In this document: one piece after another, positions 20,481 through 27,960 of the stretch | Layout: each line of letters begins with the position of its first letter | How positions within the stretch are numbered: position 1 is the first letter of the stretch | DNA from: Stagonosporopsis chrysanthemi | Lineage: Eukaryota > Ascomycota > Dothideomycetes > Pleosporales > Didymellaceae | Direction: 5' to 3' | Assembly: GCA_022560025.1 (NCBI GenBank) | Contig: JAFISE010000290.1 | Coordinates: 1 to 28,352, forward strand | DNA: 28,352 bases | The notes under the pieces: generated by a model | Databases searched by the model: none | What the model saw: the letters and a program-made list of their open reading frames with translations, nothing else | What the model was told of the DNA's origin: nothing | Made by a program: the position numbers and the translations under genes

Positions 20481-22112
20481 ATGACTCCTAGCCGTGTCTT
20501 CGTAAATGGGCGAGTGTTCGCGGCCAAGGACGGGCAAAAAGAATCAACTGACTTTGCTGAGTGTATGGTCGTTGAAGGCGACAGGATATCCCACGTTGGA
20601 AGCAGAAGTGACAATCTTGTGGAACACGCGATTCAGAATGGTGCTGAGGTCGTTGACTTGGACGGCCGTATTGTCATACCAGGCTTCATTGACGCGCACA
20701 CACACCTTTTGTTCTTCGGCCTGTCGTTGAGAAAGCTGGACCTTACCAACTGCACATCACTCGAGCTGGTCCGATCGGCCATCACGCACTACGCCCAGCA
20801 ACATCCGGAGATGCCTCGAGTTCTGTGCCGCGGGTGGCATCAACCCAGTACTGGCCGGTTGGCTCTGGCAACCATGTTGGACGACCTCGACCCTTTGCAG
20901 CGGCCCATATATGTCGAAGCACTGGATCTGCATTCGACTTGGGTCAATACCGCCGCACTCCATGAACTCCCTCTCAAGGAAGCCAAGAACTTTGGAAGCC
21001 ACCAAATCCCCTGTGAGGAGGATGGAAATCCGACTGGACTATTCGCAGAAGCAGGACAGACTGACATCGTGTGGCCTTTCTTGAACGGCAATTACACCGA
21101 CGACGAACAACAGGCAGCTCTCCAGGAAGCGTTCGACGCATACATAGCCGCGGGATACACCGGCGCAATTGACATGGCCATGGACGACAACTCCTGGGAC
21201 GCACTGAAGCTCTACCGCAAGAGAAACGGCACCCTGCCTATCCACGTCGCCGCACACTGGCTCGTCCGACCCGCAGGCGACCTAGCAGCACAAGTCGACG
21301 TCGCCATTGCACAAAACACGCAATGGCACCCTTCATCCACGCCCGACTTCTGCGTCGTCGGCATCAAGCTGATCTGCGACGGCGTCGTGGACGGCTGCAC
21401 CGCAGCCCTCACACAGCCCTACCCGGGCCACCAAAACCCCATCGATCCGCTCTTCACGCGCTCACAGATGGATCTCGCCGTCTCACGCGCCGCACACGCC
21501 AACCTCCAAGTCGCCATCCACGCCATCGGCAACGCCGCCATCACGCAGGCCATCGACAGCATCGCCGCAGCCGCCACCCCACACGGCCGGCACCGCATCG
21601 AGCACCTGGAGATCACGTCCGCGGCTGACGCCGCCCGCCTCGGCGCCCTGGGCATAACCGCCTCGGTGCAACCCGTGCACTCGGACCCAGCCATCCTGCT
21701 CGACTACCAGACCCTCATCGGCCCGCACCTGTGGTCGCGCGCCTTTGCGTACGCAGAGTTCCTGTCGCACTCGGCTTGTGTGGCCTTGGGGACTGACGCG
21801 CCGACCGCGCGCCACCTCCCGTTGCCAAATCTGTACAATGCCACGACGCGGAAGAGCGCGACCCGGCGCGAGATGACGGCGCGCACGACGCCGCACCAGA
21901 AGCTGAGTCTGAGCCAGGCATTTTATGCGGCGACGGGCGGGGCGGCGTACTCGCGGTTTGCGGAGGGGTGGACGGGGAAGCTGGAGAAGGGGTTGAGGGC
22001 GGACTTTGTCGTGTTGAGGAGTGAGTGGGAGGCGGAAGGGTTGTTGGATGACTGCGTCGAGGAGACGTGGGCGAGGGGCGTGAGGGTGTTCAGGGCTGTG
22101 GGTCAGGCGTAG
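20481..22112 (+). CDS. Amidohydrolase family 3 (YtcJ-like) metal-dependent hydrolase
   Basis: A single intronless exon of 543 residues. The amidohydrolase barrel is clear: RIVIPGFIDAHTHLLFFGLS with the HxH metal pair (H73, H75), VGIKLICDGVVDG, HAIGNAAITQAID (H347), HRIEHLEIT (H371, H375) and LGTDAPTARH (D439). The small sandwich domain is formed by the N terminus (FVNGRVFAAKDG) and the C terminus (GKLEKGLRADFVVL). Relatives include YtcJ and N-substituted formamide deformylase (NfdA). They hydrolyse amides, formamides or carbamates, and many are unassigned. No signal peptide is seen, so it is probably cytosolic. Third-position GC is very high in the second half (about 21200-22000), unlike the first part of the gene. 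Length and motifs are complete. Confidence 0.93.
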   Translation: MTPSRVFVNGRVFAAKDGQKESTDFAECMVVEGDRISHVGSRSDNLVEHAIQNGAEVVDLDGRIVIPGFIDAHTHLLFFGLSLRKLDLTNCTSLELVRSAITHYAQQHPEMPRVLCRGWHQPSTGRLALATMLDDLDPLQRPIYVEALDLHSTWVNTAALHELPLKEAKNFGSHQIPCEEDGNPTGLFAEAGQTDIVWPFLNGNYTDDEQQAALQEAFDAYIAAGYTGAIDMAMDDNSWDALKLYRKRNGTLPIHVAAHWLVRPAGDLAAQVDVAIAQNTQWHPSSTPDFCVVGIKLICDGVVDGCTAALTQPYPGHQNPIDPLFTRSQMDLAVSRAAHANLQVAIHAIGNAAITQAIDSIAAAATPHGRHRIEHLEITSAADAARLGALGITASVQPVHSDPAILLDYQTLIGPHLWSRAFAYAEFLSHSACVALGTDAPTARHLPLPNLYNATTRKSATRREMTARTTPHQKLSLSQAFYAATGGAAYSRFAEGWTGKLEKGLRADFVVLRSEWEAEGLLDDCVEETWARGVRVFRAVGQA

Positions 22113-22297
22113 GGTGGGCCGGGTATGCTGGTGGAGCTCCATCGTGTGCCGTGTTCGTAGAGAAGATGCCTGAGGGCTCTTGCTGTCACAAGGGTCGCGG
22201 CGCAAGCAGCTGTCGGTTTGTCCTACTCATTCAGCAGTATGCAAAATTCTCCAAAAACAGAAACAATGCATCAACATTCCTACTGAGGTCAGCCACC

Positions 22298-22312
22298 AAA
22301 AAAAAAAAAAAA
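22298..22312. repeat. A15 homopolymer
   Basis: Fifteen consecutive A on the plus strand (T15 on the minus strand), about 75 bp beyond the stop of the INO80 subunit gene, thus probably in its 3' UTR. Its length may be unreliable in the assembly. Confidence 0.8.
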
Positions 22313-22386
22313 GCTTTCGTCTTTCATAGTCAAAAATTGGTATCATACACCTCCAACTGTCCCACCAACACAATCCCCTCACGCAC

Positions 22387-23618
22387 CTACGCAACCTCCT
22401 CGACCATCTTCCCACTCCACGGCGTCTTGCCCGAGGGCTCCGTCTTTCCCGTAAACAACCCACCAACAGGAGCCTGCAGCCACTCATCCGGGACAGCAAG
22501 CTGCGTGCCCTTGGCATTCTGAACATAGCGTACAAATAGGGGGTTTGCGCGGTCAGGCTCGAATTCAACTTCTTGGCCCGACTCGTCGAGGTCGGCGGCG
22601 GCGCTCTTACGGCCGCGCTTTGGGGGCTGCTTCTTGAGGAGGCGGTTGATTGTGTCGAGCTGGGGTGTGTTAATAGGTGGATGAGAGGTGTTGTGAGGGA
22701 GTGGGAGAATACCTTCTCCTCCTCGTTCCGCTTTTCGCTGAGGTTCTTTCTTCGTCGGGCCATTTCTGCTCGTCTCATGGCGTGCTCTTCGGCTGTGAGG
22801 TGCTTTTTCTTCTGTGCCTCGTTGCTGAGGGCGAGCAGACTGCCGTCCTCCTCTTGCTCTATCACGGCTCGTTGGCGTCGGGTCAGCTTGCTCAAGTCGG
22901 GGGTCTGGTCACGGCTCAGGTCGTCGCTGTCCATGTCGATGTCCCCTTCTGGGCCACCGAGCTCGTCGTCTTCTTCCCCTTCTGCATCGTCGTCGTCGCC
23001 CTCGGCGTCGTCCATGTCGTCGAGGTCGGAGTCTGGGTCGCTGAGGTCGTCGTCGTCGTCGGACATGGCCATCTCTTTCGCCTCGACCGTGTCTTGTGCT
23101 TTTGTGACGCTGATCTTGGGCTTCGGGGCGACTGGTACAGCCTTGGTGGTGGGCACGACGATGGGCTCTTCGTCATCTTCGTCACCCTCTGCATCCATAT
23201 CGTCGTCCTCCTCGCTCCCCTCGGCATCCACATCGTCGTCGTCGTCGTCGTCGTCGTCGACGTCCATGGCATCGACCTCATCTACGTCATCTTCGTTGTT
23301 GTCCTCGTCCTCGTCCTCGTCGCTGTCGATCTCGCGCACAACCCTGCTGCTGCGCGAGGCGCGCTTGCCCGAGACGATGTTGGTGCGGCTGAGGTTGCCC
23401 TTGCTGACGGAGGGGGCGCCTGTGGCCTGGCGCAGCTTGTTGGGGGACGACTTGACCGTCAGCGAGAGGGACTGGCGCGTCTCCTCGGGCGAGGAGCGCT
23501 GGATGGTGGCCGAGGGCGCATCGTTGCGGCCCGCAGTGCCGCGGCGGGGGCGTGTCGACGAGGCAGTGGGAGCACTGGGAGGCGGGTTAGGCGCAGCGCG
23601 GGTGCGGAGGCGGGGCAT
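22387..23618 (-). CDS. INO80 complex subunit B (PAPA-1/Ies2-like)
   Basis: Exons 22713-23618 and 22387-22659 with a 53-bp GT..AG intron give 392 residues from the ATG at 23618. Residues 1-95 are basic and Ser/Pro-rich (disordered). Residues about 96-235 are almost entirely Asp/Glu with Ser, including poly-Asp runs. Residues 243-302 are the PAPA-1-like region (SKLTRRQRAVIEQEEDGSLL, HAMRRAEMARRRKNLSEKR), which continues over the splice as LDTINRLLKKQPPKRGRK. The C terminus (ANPLFVRYVQNAKGT, LAVPDEWL) matches fungal Ies2-type proteins. Ies2/INO80B activates the ATPase of the nuclear INO80 nucleosome remodeller. Long Ser-rich plus-strand frames here are shadows of the acidic tract. An upstream exon may extend the N terminus. 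Confidence 0.9.
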
Positions 23619-23931
23619 GGTGGGCGGGCTCTACGGGGAGGGGAGGGGGTGAAGGAGCGGTCAGGCAGAGCCGTGTTTGCACAGGAACAGCACGTATGGC
23701 GTCAGATACGGGCTCGTTCGACTGGACGCGCGCAGGGATTCACGGCGCGGGTGGCACAGGGCGGTGGTGGGCGCCCATGGCATTGGCCTGCGGGCGCTGT
23801 CGCGCACCTGCAGCTGACTGACTGCTCGCGCCCACGGCTGCCGCATTGTGTCTCGCGCTGCGTGGCCCCGGTGGCTCCGGGCGCGAGGGAAGGCGCGCCG
23901 CCGCGTTCGGTGCTGGGGATCAGCCACATAC

Positions 23932-24017
23932 CTGCTGTTGTTCCACTCGTGGTTGTCCTCCGAGTCGTCGTACTCGGTGCTGAGCCGCCGTAAGCGCTTG
24001 GCGGCCCGGTCGGTCAT
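23932..24017 (-). other. Candidate 5' exon or upstream ORF of the INO80 subunit gene
   Basis: ATG at 24017 opens a short nuclear-protein-like peptide (MTDRAAKRLRRLS, then acidic EYDDSEDNHEW) that ends at a strong donor, CAG|GTATGT, at 23931. The next strong acceptor is at 23629-23632: CTGAC branch-like sequences, a C/T-rich tract (CCCCCTCCCCTCCCC) and then GTAGAG. With the second AG (303-bp intron) the peptide joins in frame to the INO80 subunit start, adding 32 residues and giving 424. With the first AG it is out of frame and would be an upstream ORF overlapping the main start. The peptide's composition favours real coding; which AG is used cannot be decided here. Confidence 0.5.
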
Positions 24018-24347
24018 GGCAGCAGGATGCGCGACGCTGGAGACACGTGAACAGACGTGTTGGAAGGGGCCGCTGACGTCGCTGCGGCTCGAGGCGCGTT
24101 GCTGCGGTGCTCTGGAGTGCTGGTCGTCTTCCCCAGGAATTTCCAAAGAGGAAAGGCGCGTCCGTGCCTCGGCAGCTCCCCTGCGCTCCAGAGTCCAGAC
24201 ACCACTCCCTGCACACCGAGATGCACACAGATCACCGAAAATCCTATCGAGGGCGTGGGACCATCTGGAACCATCAGCAAGTGTGGATGTTATTGATCAA
24301 CATGAATGACATGACTCACTCGACCTGACCATCACCACCATTACTAC
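24018..24347. other. Intergenic region upstream of the INO80 subunit gene
   Basis: Upstream sequence of the candidate 5' exon. Frames on both strands have no recognisable features. No TATA box or RNA gene was seen. It leads directly into the 22-bp minisatellite. Confidence 0.4.
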
Positions 24348-24457
24348 CATGGCACTTACAATGATAGAGCATGGCACTTACAATGATAGAGCATGGCACT
24401 TACAATGATAGAGCATGGCACCTACAATGATAGAGCATGGCACCTACAATGATAGAG
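24348..24457. repeat. 22-bp minisatellite, five copies
   Basis: The unit CATGGCACTTACAATGATAG plus AG is repeated five times head to tail (24348, 24370, 24392, 24414, 24436). Copies 4 and 5 share one T-to-C change at unit position 9 (CACC instead of CACT); the others are identical. The unit length is not a multiple of three. The array lies between the 3' end of the J-domain gene and the 5' end of the INO80 subunit gene. Confidence 0.95.
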
Positions 24458-24550
24458 CAGCTGGTCATCTCACATACATTGACTGTGCGCACTCAAGCAA
24501 TGCACATCAATCCAACACAAGCTACTTACAACTCGAACCCTCAGGTCAAC

Positions 24551-25747
24551 TCAAGCATCCGGCGAATCACCCACGCTAGCAATGAGCCCCGTCCGATCGT
24601 AAAATGCCCGCATCTTCCTATCCTTCAACACATCAGACGCCTGGTTGATCTGCGCCATTGTCTCAGTCGCCGCCTTCTTCGCCACCGGTCCGCCCTTCAC
24701 GCGGTCAGGATGGTGCTTGATGCACAGCTTGCGGTGCGCAGCCTTGATCTCCTCCATAGTTGCAGACTTGGATACGCCCAGCAGCTTGTATAGGTCGACA
24801 TCAGGCTTGACGCCAGATGGCTCGTCTTCGCGCGTCTCGTAGCCACTATCATTCCCAGGAGAAAAGCCACGAGGACGGCGCTCTTCTGCGCGGTAGCCAC
24901 CATGACGACGCTCTTCCGTGCGATCGCCGCGAGGACCTTGACGAGAAGAGTATCGCGGATCTTGCGCAGATCGGCTCTCCGACCCGGCCGAACGGTACTC
25001 ACCAGCACGAGAGCCTCCAGGGCGGCGCTCTTCCTTACGATAGCCGGGTGGGCTGCGACGAGATGGATATCGAAAGTCCTCCTCAGGCTCGACGCCAAAG
25101 GACTCATCGTCGCAGTCGCCGTAGTCGTTGTATTGCCCATAAGAAGAGCCGCTAGGGCGATACGCTTTCGTACGGTACCCGCCAGGGCGACGCTCCTCTG
25201 CACGATAGTCGCGAGGGCCACGATGCTCAGAGTATCGAACCTCGTCCTCAGGCCCACCAGAAGAGTTCCAGTCGAACTGCGAAGCCCCCGACCCAGACGG
25301 ACGAGCCTTGCCAATACGAGGCCCACGAGAGGAGCACGGGCGTTGAGAGTAGCCCTCGTCGTCAGCTAGACGGCTGTCAAAGCCTGAATTGTTACGGTTG
25401 AACCACTTCCTAGCCTCGCCACCCGCTTCCTCGCGAGAAGCGCCTTTCCCAACCCATTCATCGTAGATGTCCTCCGCAATGGCGCGGAGCTCGCGCTCGG
25501 TATAAACATGAGAAGTGCTGTACCGCCCCTGAGGGCTAGGATCGTGGATGGCATATTCTTCTCGACGGCCGTGTTCTGTGCCGTTGCGGCCCGGTCGCTT
25601 GCCCCGCGAGTAGCCCATCTCCTCCTCCACGGCTTCCAAGGCCTTTTTGTACGCGGCGTGCGGTGGGTAGCCTTGGTCGAGGTAGTGCTCGTTCGCCTGT
25701 TCCAGCATGGTGTTTAGCTGCGAGATGTTCATTTCGTCGTCGTACAT
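24551..25747 (-). CDS. J-domain (DnaJ-like) protein with C-terminal J domain
   Basis: A single exon of 398 residues, ATG at 25747. The J domain is at residues about 317-385: DLYKLLGVSKSATMEEIKAA, HRKLCIKHHPDRVKGG with the HPD motif at 346-348, then INQASDVLKDRKMRAFYDRT. J domains stimulate Hsp70 ATPase; here it is C-terminal rather than N-terminal. Residues 1-45 and about 78-118 form two helical blocks (ISQLNTMLEQANEHYLDQGY and YTERELRAIAEDIYDEWVGK) of unknown role. The linker (about 125-305) is Arg/Gly/Tyr/Glu-rich with imperfect repeats of the type RGPRDYRAEERRPGGYR and is probably disordered. There is no signal peptide, membrane segment or zinc-finger region, so it is a class C type, cytosolic or nuclear. 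Plus-strand frames over the linker are shadows. Confidence 0.9.
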   Translation of the reverse strand: MYDDEMNISQLNTMLEQANEHYLDQGYPPHAAYKKALEAVEEEMGYSRGKRPGRNGTEHGRREEYAIHDPSPQGRYSTSHVYTERELRAIAEDIYDEWVGKGASREEAGGEARKWFNRNNSGFDSRLADDEGYSQRPCSSRGPRIGKARPSGSGASQFDWNSSGGPEDEVRYSEHRGPRDYRAEERRPGGYRTKAYRPSGSSYGQYNDYGDCDDESFGVEPEEDFRYPSRRSPPGYRKEERRPGGSRAGEYRSAGSESRSAQDPRYSSRQGPRGDRTEERRHGGYRAEERRPRGFSPGNDSGYETREDEPSGVKPDVDLYKLLGVSKSATMEEIKAAHRKLCIKHHPDRVKGGPVAKKAATETMAQINQASDVLKDRKMRAFYDRTGLIASVGDSPDA

Positions 25748-26153
25748 TGTTGTAGAGTGAGTAATGGGACTCGTGTGAGGGGAAGATATGGTTGGTATGT
25801 GAAGTGAAAGGTGTAGTCGCTTGTGTGTACAGCTGTTGAATTGATGAATGTGATGATGGATACTGAGTGAGTTCCGGCCGAGTTATGAGGTTCAACATAT
25901 GTTGGTGACAGCTCCACTTCTGCGGGCATTGTGCTGGTGAGGTATGACCGCACAATGTATCGATCGTAGTAAGCTAACAATCGACAACACTGCAGAAAAA
26001 CGTGGACAATCAGCCTCCAGGGCACTGTGTATAACAGCTGTTCACTTCACACTTCGTCGATGAACGTAACCTCCAAATGGGGTGAATCGGGGCCTCGTTG
26101 CGAAAAGAGACTGGGATGGAATTAGGACATGGAAAGGTGATGAACATCCATTC
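25748..26153. other. Intergenic region upstream of the J-domain gene
   Basis: Promoter side of the J-domain gene. Minus-strand frames run through it but show no recognisable features, and a Thr/His-rich frame joined to the J-domain shadow is not convincing. No repeat or RNA gene was seen. Confidence 0.4.
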
Positions 26154-27049
26154 CTATGAACAAGGTGGTACCTCAACAATAAGTCTGGCCACCAAGCACT
26201 TACAACATACCCTCAACCAAGCCCTCACGCTCACAAACCCCAACTTATCCACCTCATCCCCCGCTCTGCCCCAGAAGCCAAAAAAAACTATACCCACTCG
26301 CCGCAGCCCTCTCAACGCACGCCCCCGTCTTCGTCCCCGCACTTACACTCCTCCCCACACTCGTCCTGAGCTGCGCATAGAAAACCTTCGTCTCCCCATC
26401 CCTCCCCCCCTGACAAAGCGTAGCACCCGCCAGCGTCTCGCCAGCACCCAGCGCGAGCGAAGCCGCCGCCAACACCACAGACACAGCATCGAGCCGCTCC
26501 CTCCCCCTGAGCGTAACAGCCGCCACCCTAGGACTACTGCTCAGCTTCTCCAGCGCATCGAGGCCGCTAAATCACGTCCCGTGCTCGCCACCATACGCGT
26601 CGCCGACGGCCAGCGCGCCCTTGGGCGACCACGTGAAATCGACCAGCACGGTCACCTATATAGCACGTGTTGCGCGCTTCGACGCATCGTGAACGCACCC
26701 AGTTCAGAGGCTAATGCCGTTACCCGCAGCATGTTCGATTAGATTGGTGGTGGGATTGGCGAATTGTAACGGAAGGATGATACACACGCTCGGTGATTTT
26801 GACCTCGTAGTATGTATTACGTCCGGCGGAATACCTCAATTGGAGGACTGAGATATTGAGATAGCCGTTGCGAGTTAGCGCCTCCGATGTGGAGAGTCTA
26901 TCAGCGAGGTTCAACTGAGCATGCGCTTGGAGTCGAGCGCATCCTAATAGGACTGGGAGTGTGTCGGTGGAGTGTGAATGAAAGAAGCGAGTCTTTCTAA
27001 GTGACCTGCAGACCGCGAACGTTTGGCTTGAGTAGTTGACGCGTGACAT
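26154..27049 (-). pseudogene. Decayed jacalin-like lectin domain gene
   Basis: Pieces of one protein are found in order in three minus-strand frames. From ATG at 27049: MSRVNYSSQTFAV, then LTRNGYLNISVLQLRYSAGR and TYYEVKITERVYHPSVTI. Near 26755 the frame shifts to FANPTTNLIEHAAGNGISL, then TGA (26704-26706). VTVLVDFTWSPKGALAVGDA with a GGEHG loop follows, then TGA (26572-26574), and FSGLDALEKLSSSPRVAAVT, RERLDAVSVVLA and VFYAQLRTSVGRSVSAGT. At an eight-A run on the plus strand (26280-26287) the frame shifts again to FFGFWGRAGDEVDKLGFVSV. The last stretches match the jacalin fold (RxDxVxV strand, GFxGRxGxxxDxxG ending), although the usual Gly-rich central loop is missing. At least two stops and two shifts argue for a dead gene. 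The N-terminal region is not a family I can name. Confidence 0.6.
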
Positions 27050-27435
27050 CGTTGCTTTGTGGTTATGGTGCTGGACATGGAAGAGACAATTGGGGAGCAT
27101 AACGCAGCTGGACACTTTGATCAGGAAGGGATCCTTACAATCTGAACAAGTGGCTTGTATTGATTCTGGGTGTTGGTTCGTCGCAGCTACTTGCATAAGC
27201 GGAAACCCACATGTACAGGACAATCTTAATCGCCCCAGTCGAGTGTCAACCACTAAGGTAAGGAGACTATCCGAAGGTACTAAGGTCTAGTACCTTTTTA
27301 GTTACATTCAGGTACCTCTTGCCGCTCTGTCGCCGTTCTTGAGAATATTATGCCTTCCTCGAAACACTCAGAAACCTCCATTTCTTGCGCCATTCCCTCC
27401 TGAACTCTGACCTCTGACCTCTGACCTGTTAACTT
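27050..27435. other. Intergenic region, lectin relic / coiled-coil gene
   Basis: Holds a perfect hairpin at 27274-27296 and a three-copy 7-bp repeat CTCTGAC at 27405-27425 close to the 3' end of the coiled-coil gene. A minus-strand frame extends upstream of the lectin relic to 27253 but without recognisable content. Confidence 0.45.
27274..27296. repeat. Perfect 9-bp-arm hairpin
   Basis: AAGGTACTA (27274-27282) and TAGTACCTT (27288-27296) are perfect inverted repeats around a 5-bp loop, followed by T residues. The right part contains GGTCTAGTACCTT, which recurs with one change at 28099-28111 on the other side of the coiled-coil gene. Confidence 0.75.
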
Positions 27436-27960
27436 TCAGTCTCTTCTCCTGCTCCAAAACTCCCGCTCGAAAGGCTCCTTGCCCTCTCGATAATTCGGAG
27501 GGAGAGGATACCAAGCTGCCGCATATCTTTCTTGGGAACTAGGTCTAACAAATCTGACACACAGCCGCTTCTTCTTGATACACAAGTCGCACGCCCATTG
27601 CAAATCTCCGTTTGCCTTTTCCCAGGTGCATTGTTTAGTATTCAGAACCTGGCTACCAACGCAAGTTGCGCTCTTGTCGAATCTGTATGTGTCTATGTTC
27701 CGTGTAAACATCGCCCACATTTTGCGCTTGTAGGTGGTATCAAGGGTTCTTAGCGCAGTTTTAGTATCTCTGAGCTCTCATTGGGTGTTAACGAGCTCTC
27801 TTTGTGTGTTCTCGAGCGCTGCGGTGGTATGATCGATCTCTGCCTGAGCATTGGTGAGCTCGTTTGTAAGCGCTTCCACCACTTCCTGTTGCGAGTGCTT
27901 GAGCTGTCCGTATTGTGCGAGCAGACTTTCAATGCGAGCATTTCGGGAGTTTGGCGACAT
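27436..27960 (-). pseudogene. Coiled-coil and Cys-rich fungal protein gene with one in-frame TGA
   Basis: One frame from ATG at 27960 to TGA at 27436 (175 codons) is broken only by TGA at 27778-27780 (codon 61). Before the stop is a heptad-rich coiled coil (LTNELTNAQAEIDHTTAALE, then NTQRELVNTQ); after it the heptads go on (ELRDTKTALRTLDTTYKRKM). The C-terminal half has a Cys pattern: a C near residue 94, QCTWEKANGDLQWACDLC, IKKKRLC, then AAWYPLPPNYREG and a final EFWSRRR. C-x2-C-x6-C with basic residues recalls half of a Zn2Cys6 knuckle, but the second half is absent. I recall similar unnamed proteins in Dothideomycetes. The stop replaces the residue occupied by Arg in the preceding NTQREL copy, so a point nonsense change is the simplest reading. 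Sequencing error and readthrough remain possible. Confidence 0.65.

Noticed and set aside
21483..22205. 240-codon minus-strand frame rich in Arg, Pro and His
   Set aside because: It is opposite the high-GC end of the amidohydrolase gene and has no recognisable feature; it is a composition shadow.
22573..23993. Long plus-strand open frames (359 and 438 codons) rich in Ser or Val
   Set aside because: They lie opposite the Asp/Glu-rich tract of the INO80 subunit gene; GAC/GAG repeats read backwards give Ser/Val-rich frames with no domain. The minus strand has the PAPA-1-like region and a clean intron.
24697..25369. Overlapping frames on both strands of 112-209 codons
   Set aside because: They are shadows of the Arg-rich linker of the J-domain protein, which has a clear J domain in its own frame.
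26098..26742. 214-codon plus-strand frame
   Set aside because: It is opposite the jacalin-like relic; its Pro/Arg/His-rich content arises from the antisense of a GC-rich coding sequence.
27405..27425. Three copies of CTCTGAC, reading AGGTCA-like hexamers on the minus strand
   Set aside because: Nuclear-receptor half-sites are not relevant in fungi; the 7-bp array is too short to support a function.
5992..27960. Idea that TGA is read as an amino acid in this organism
   Set aside because: Several intact genes end in TGA at the expected C terminus, and another broken gene also has TAA and frameshifts, so decay explains the pattern better.
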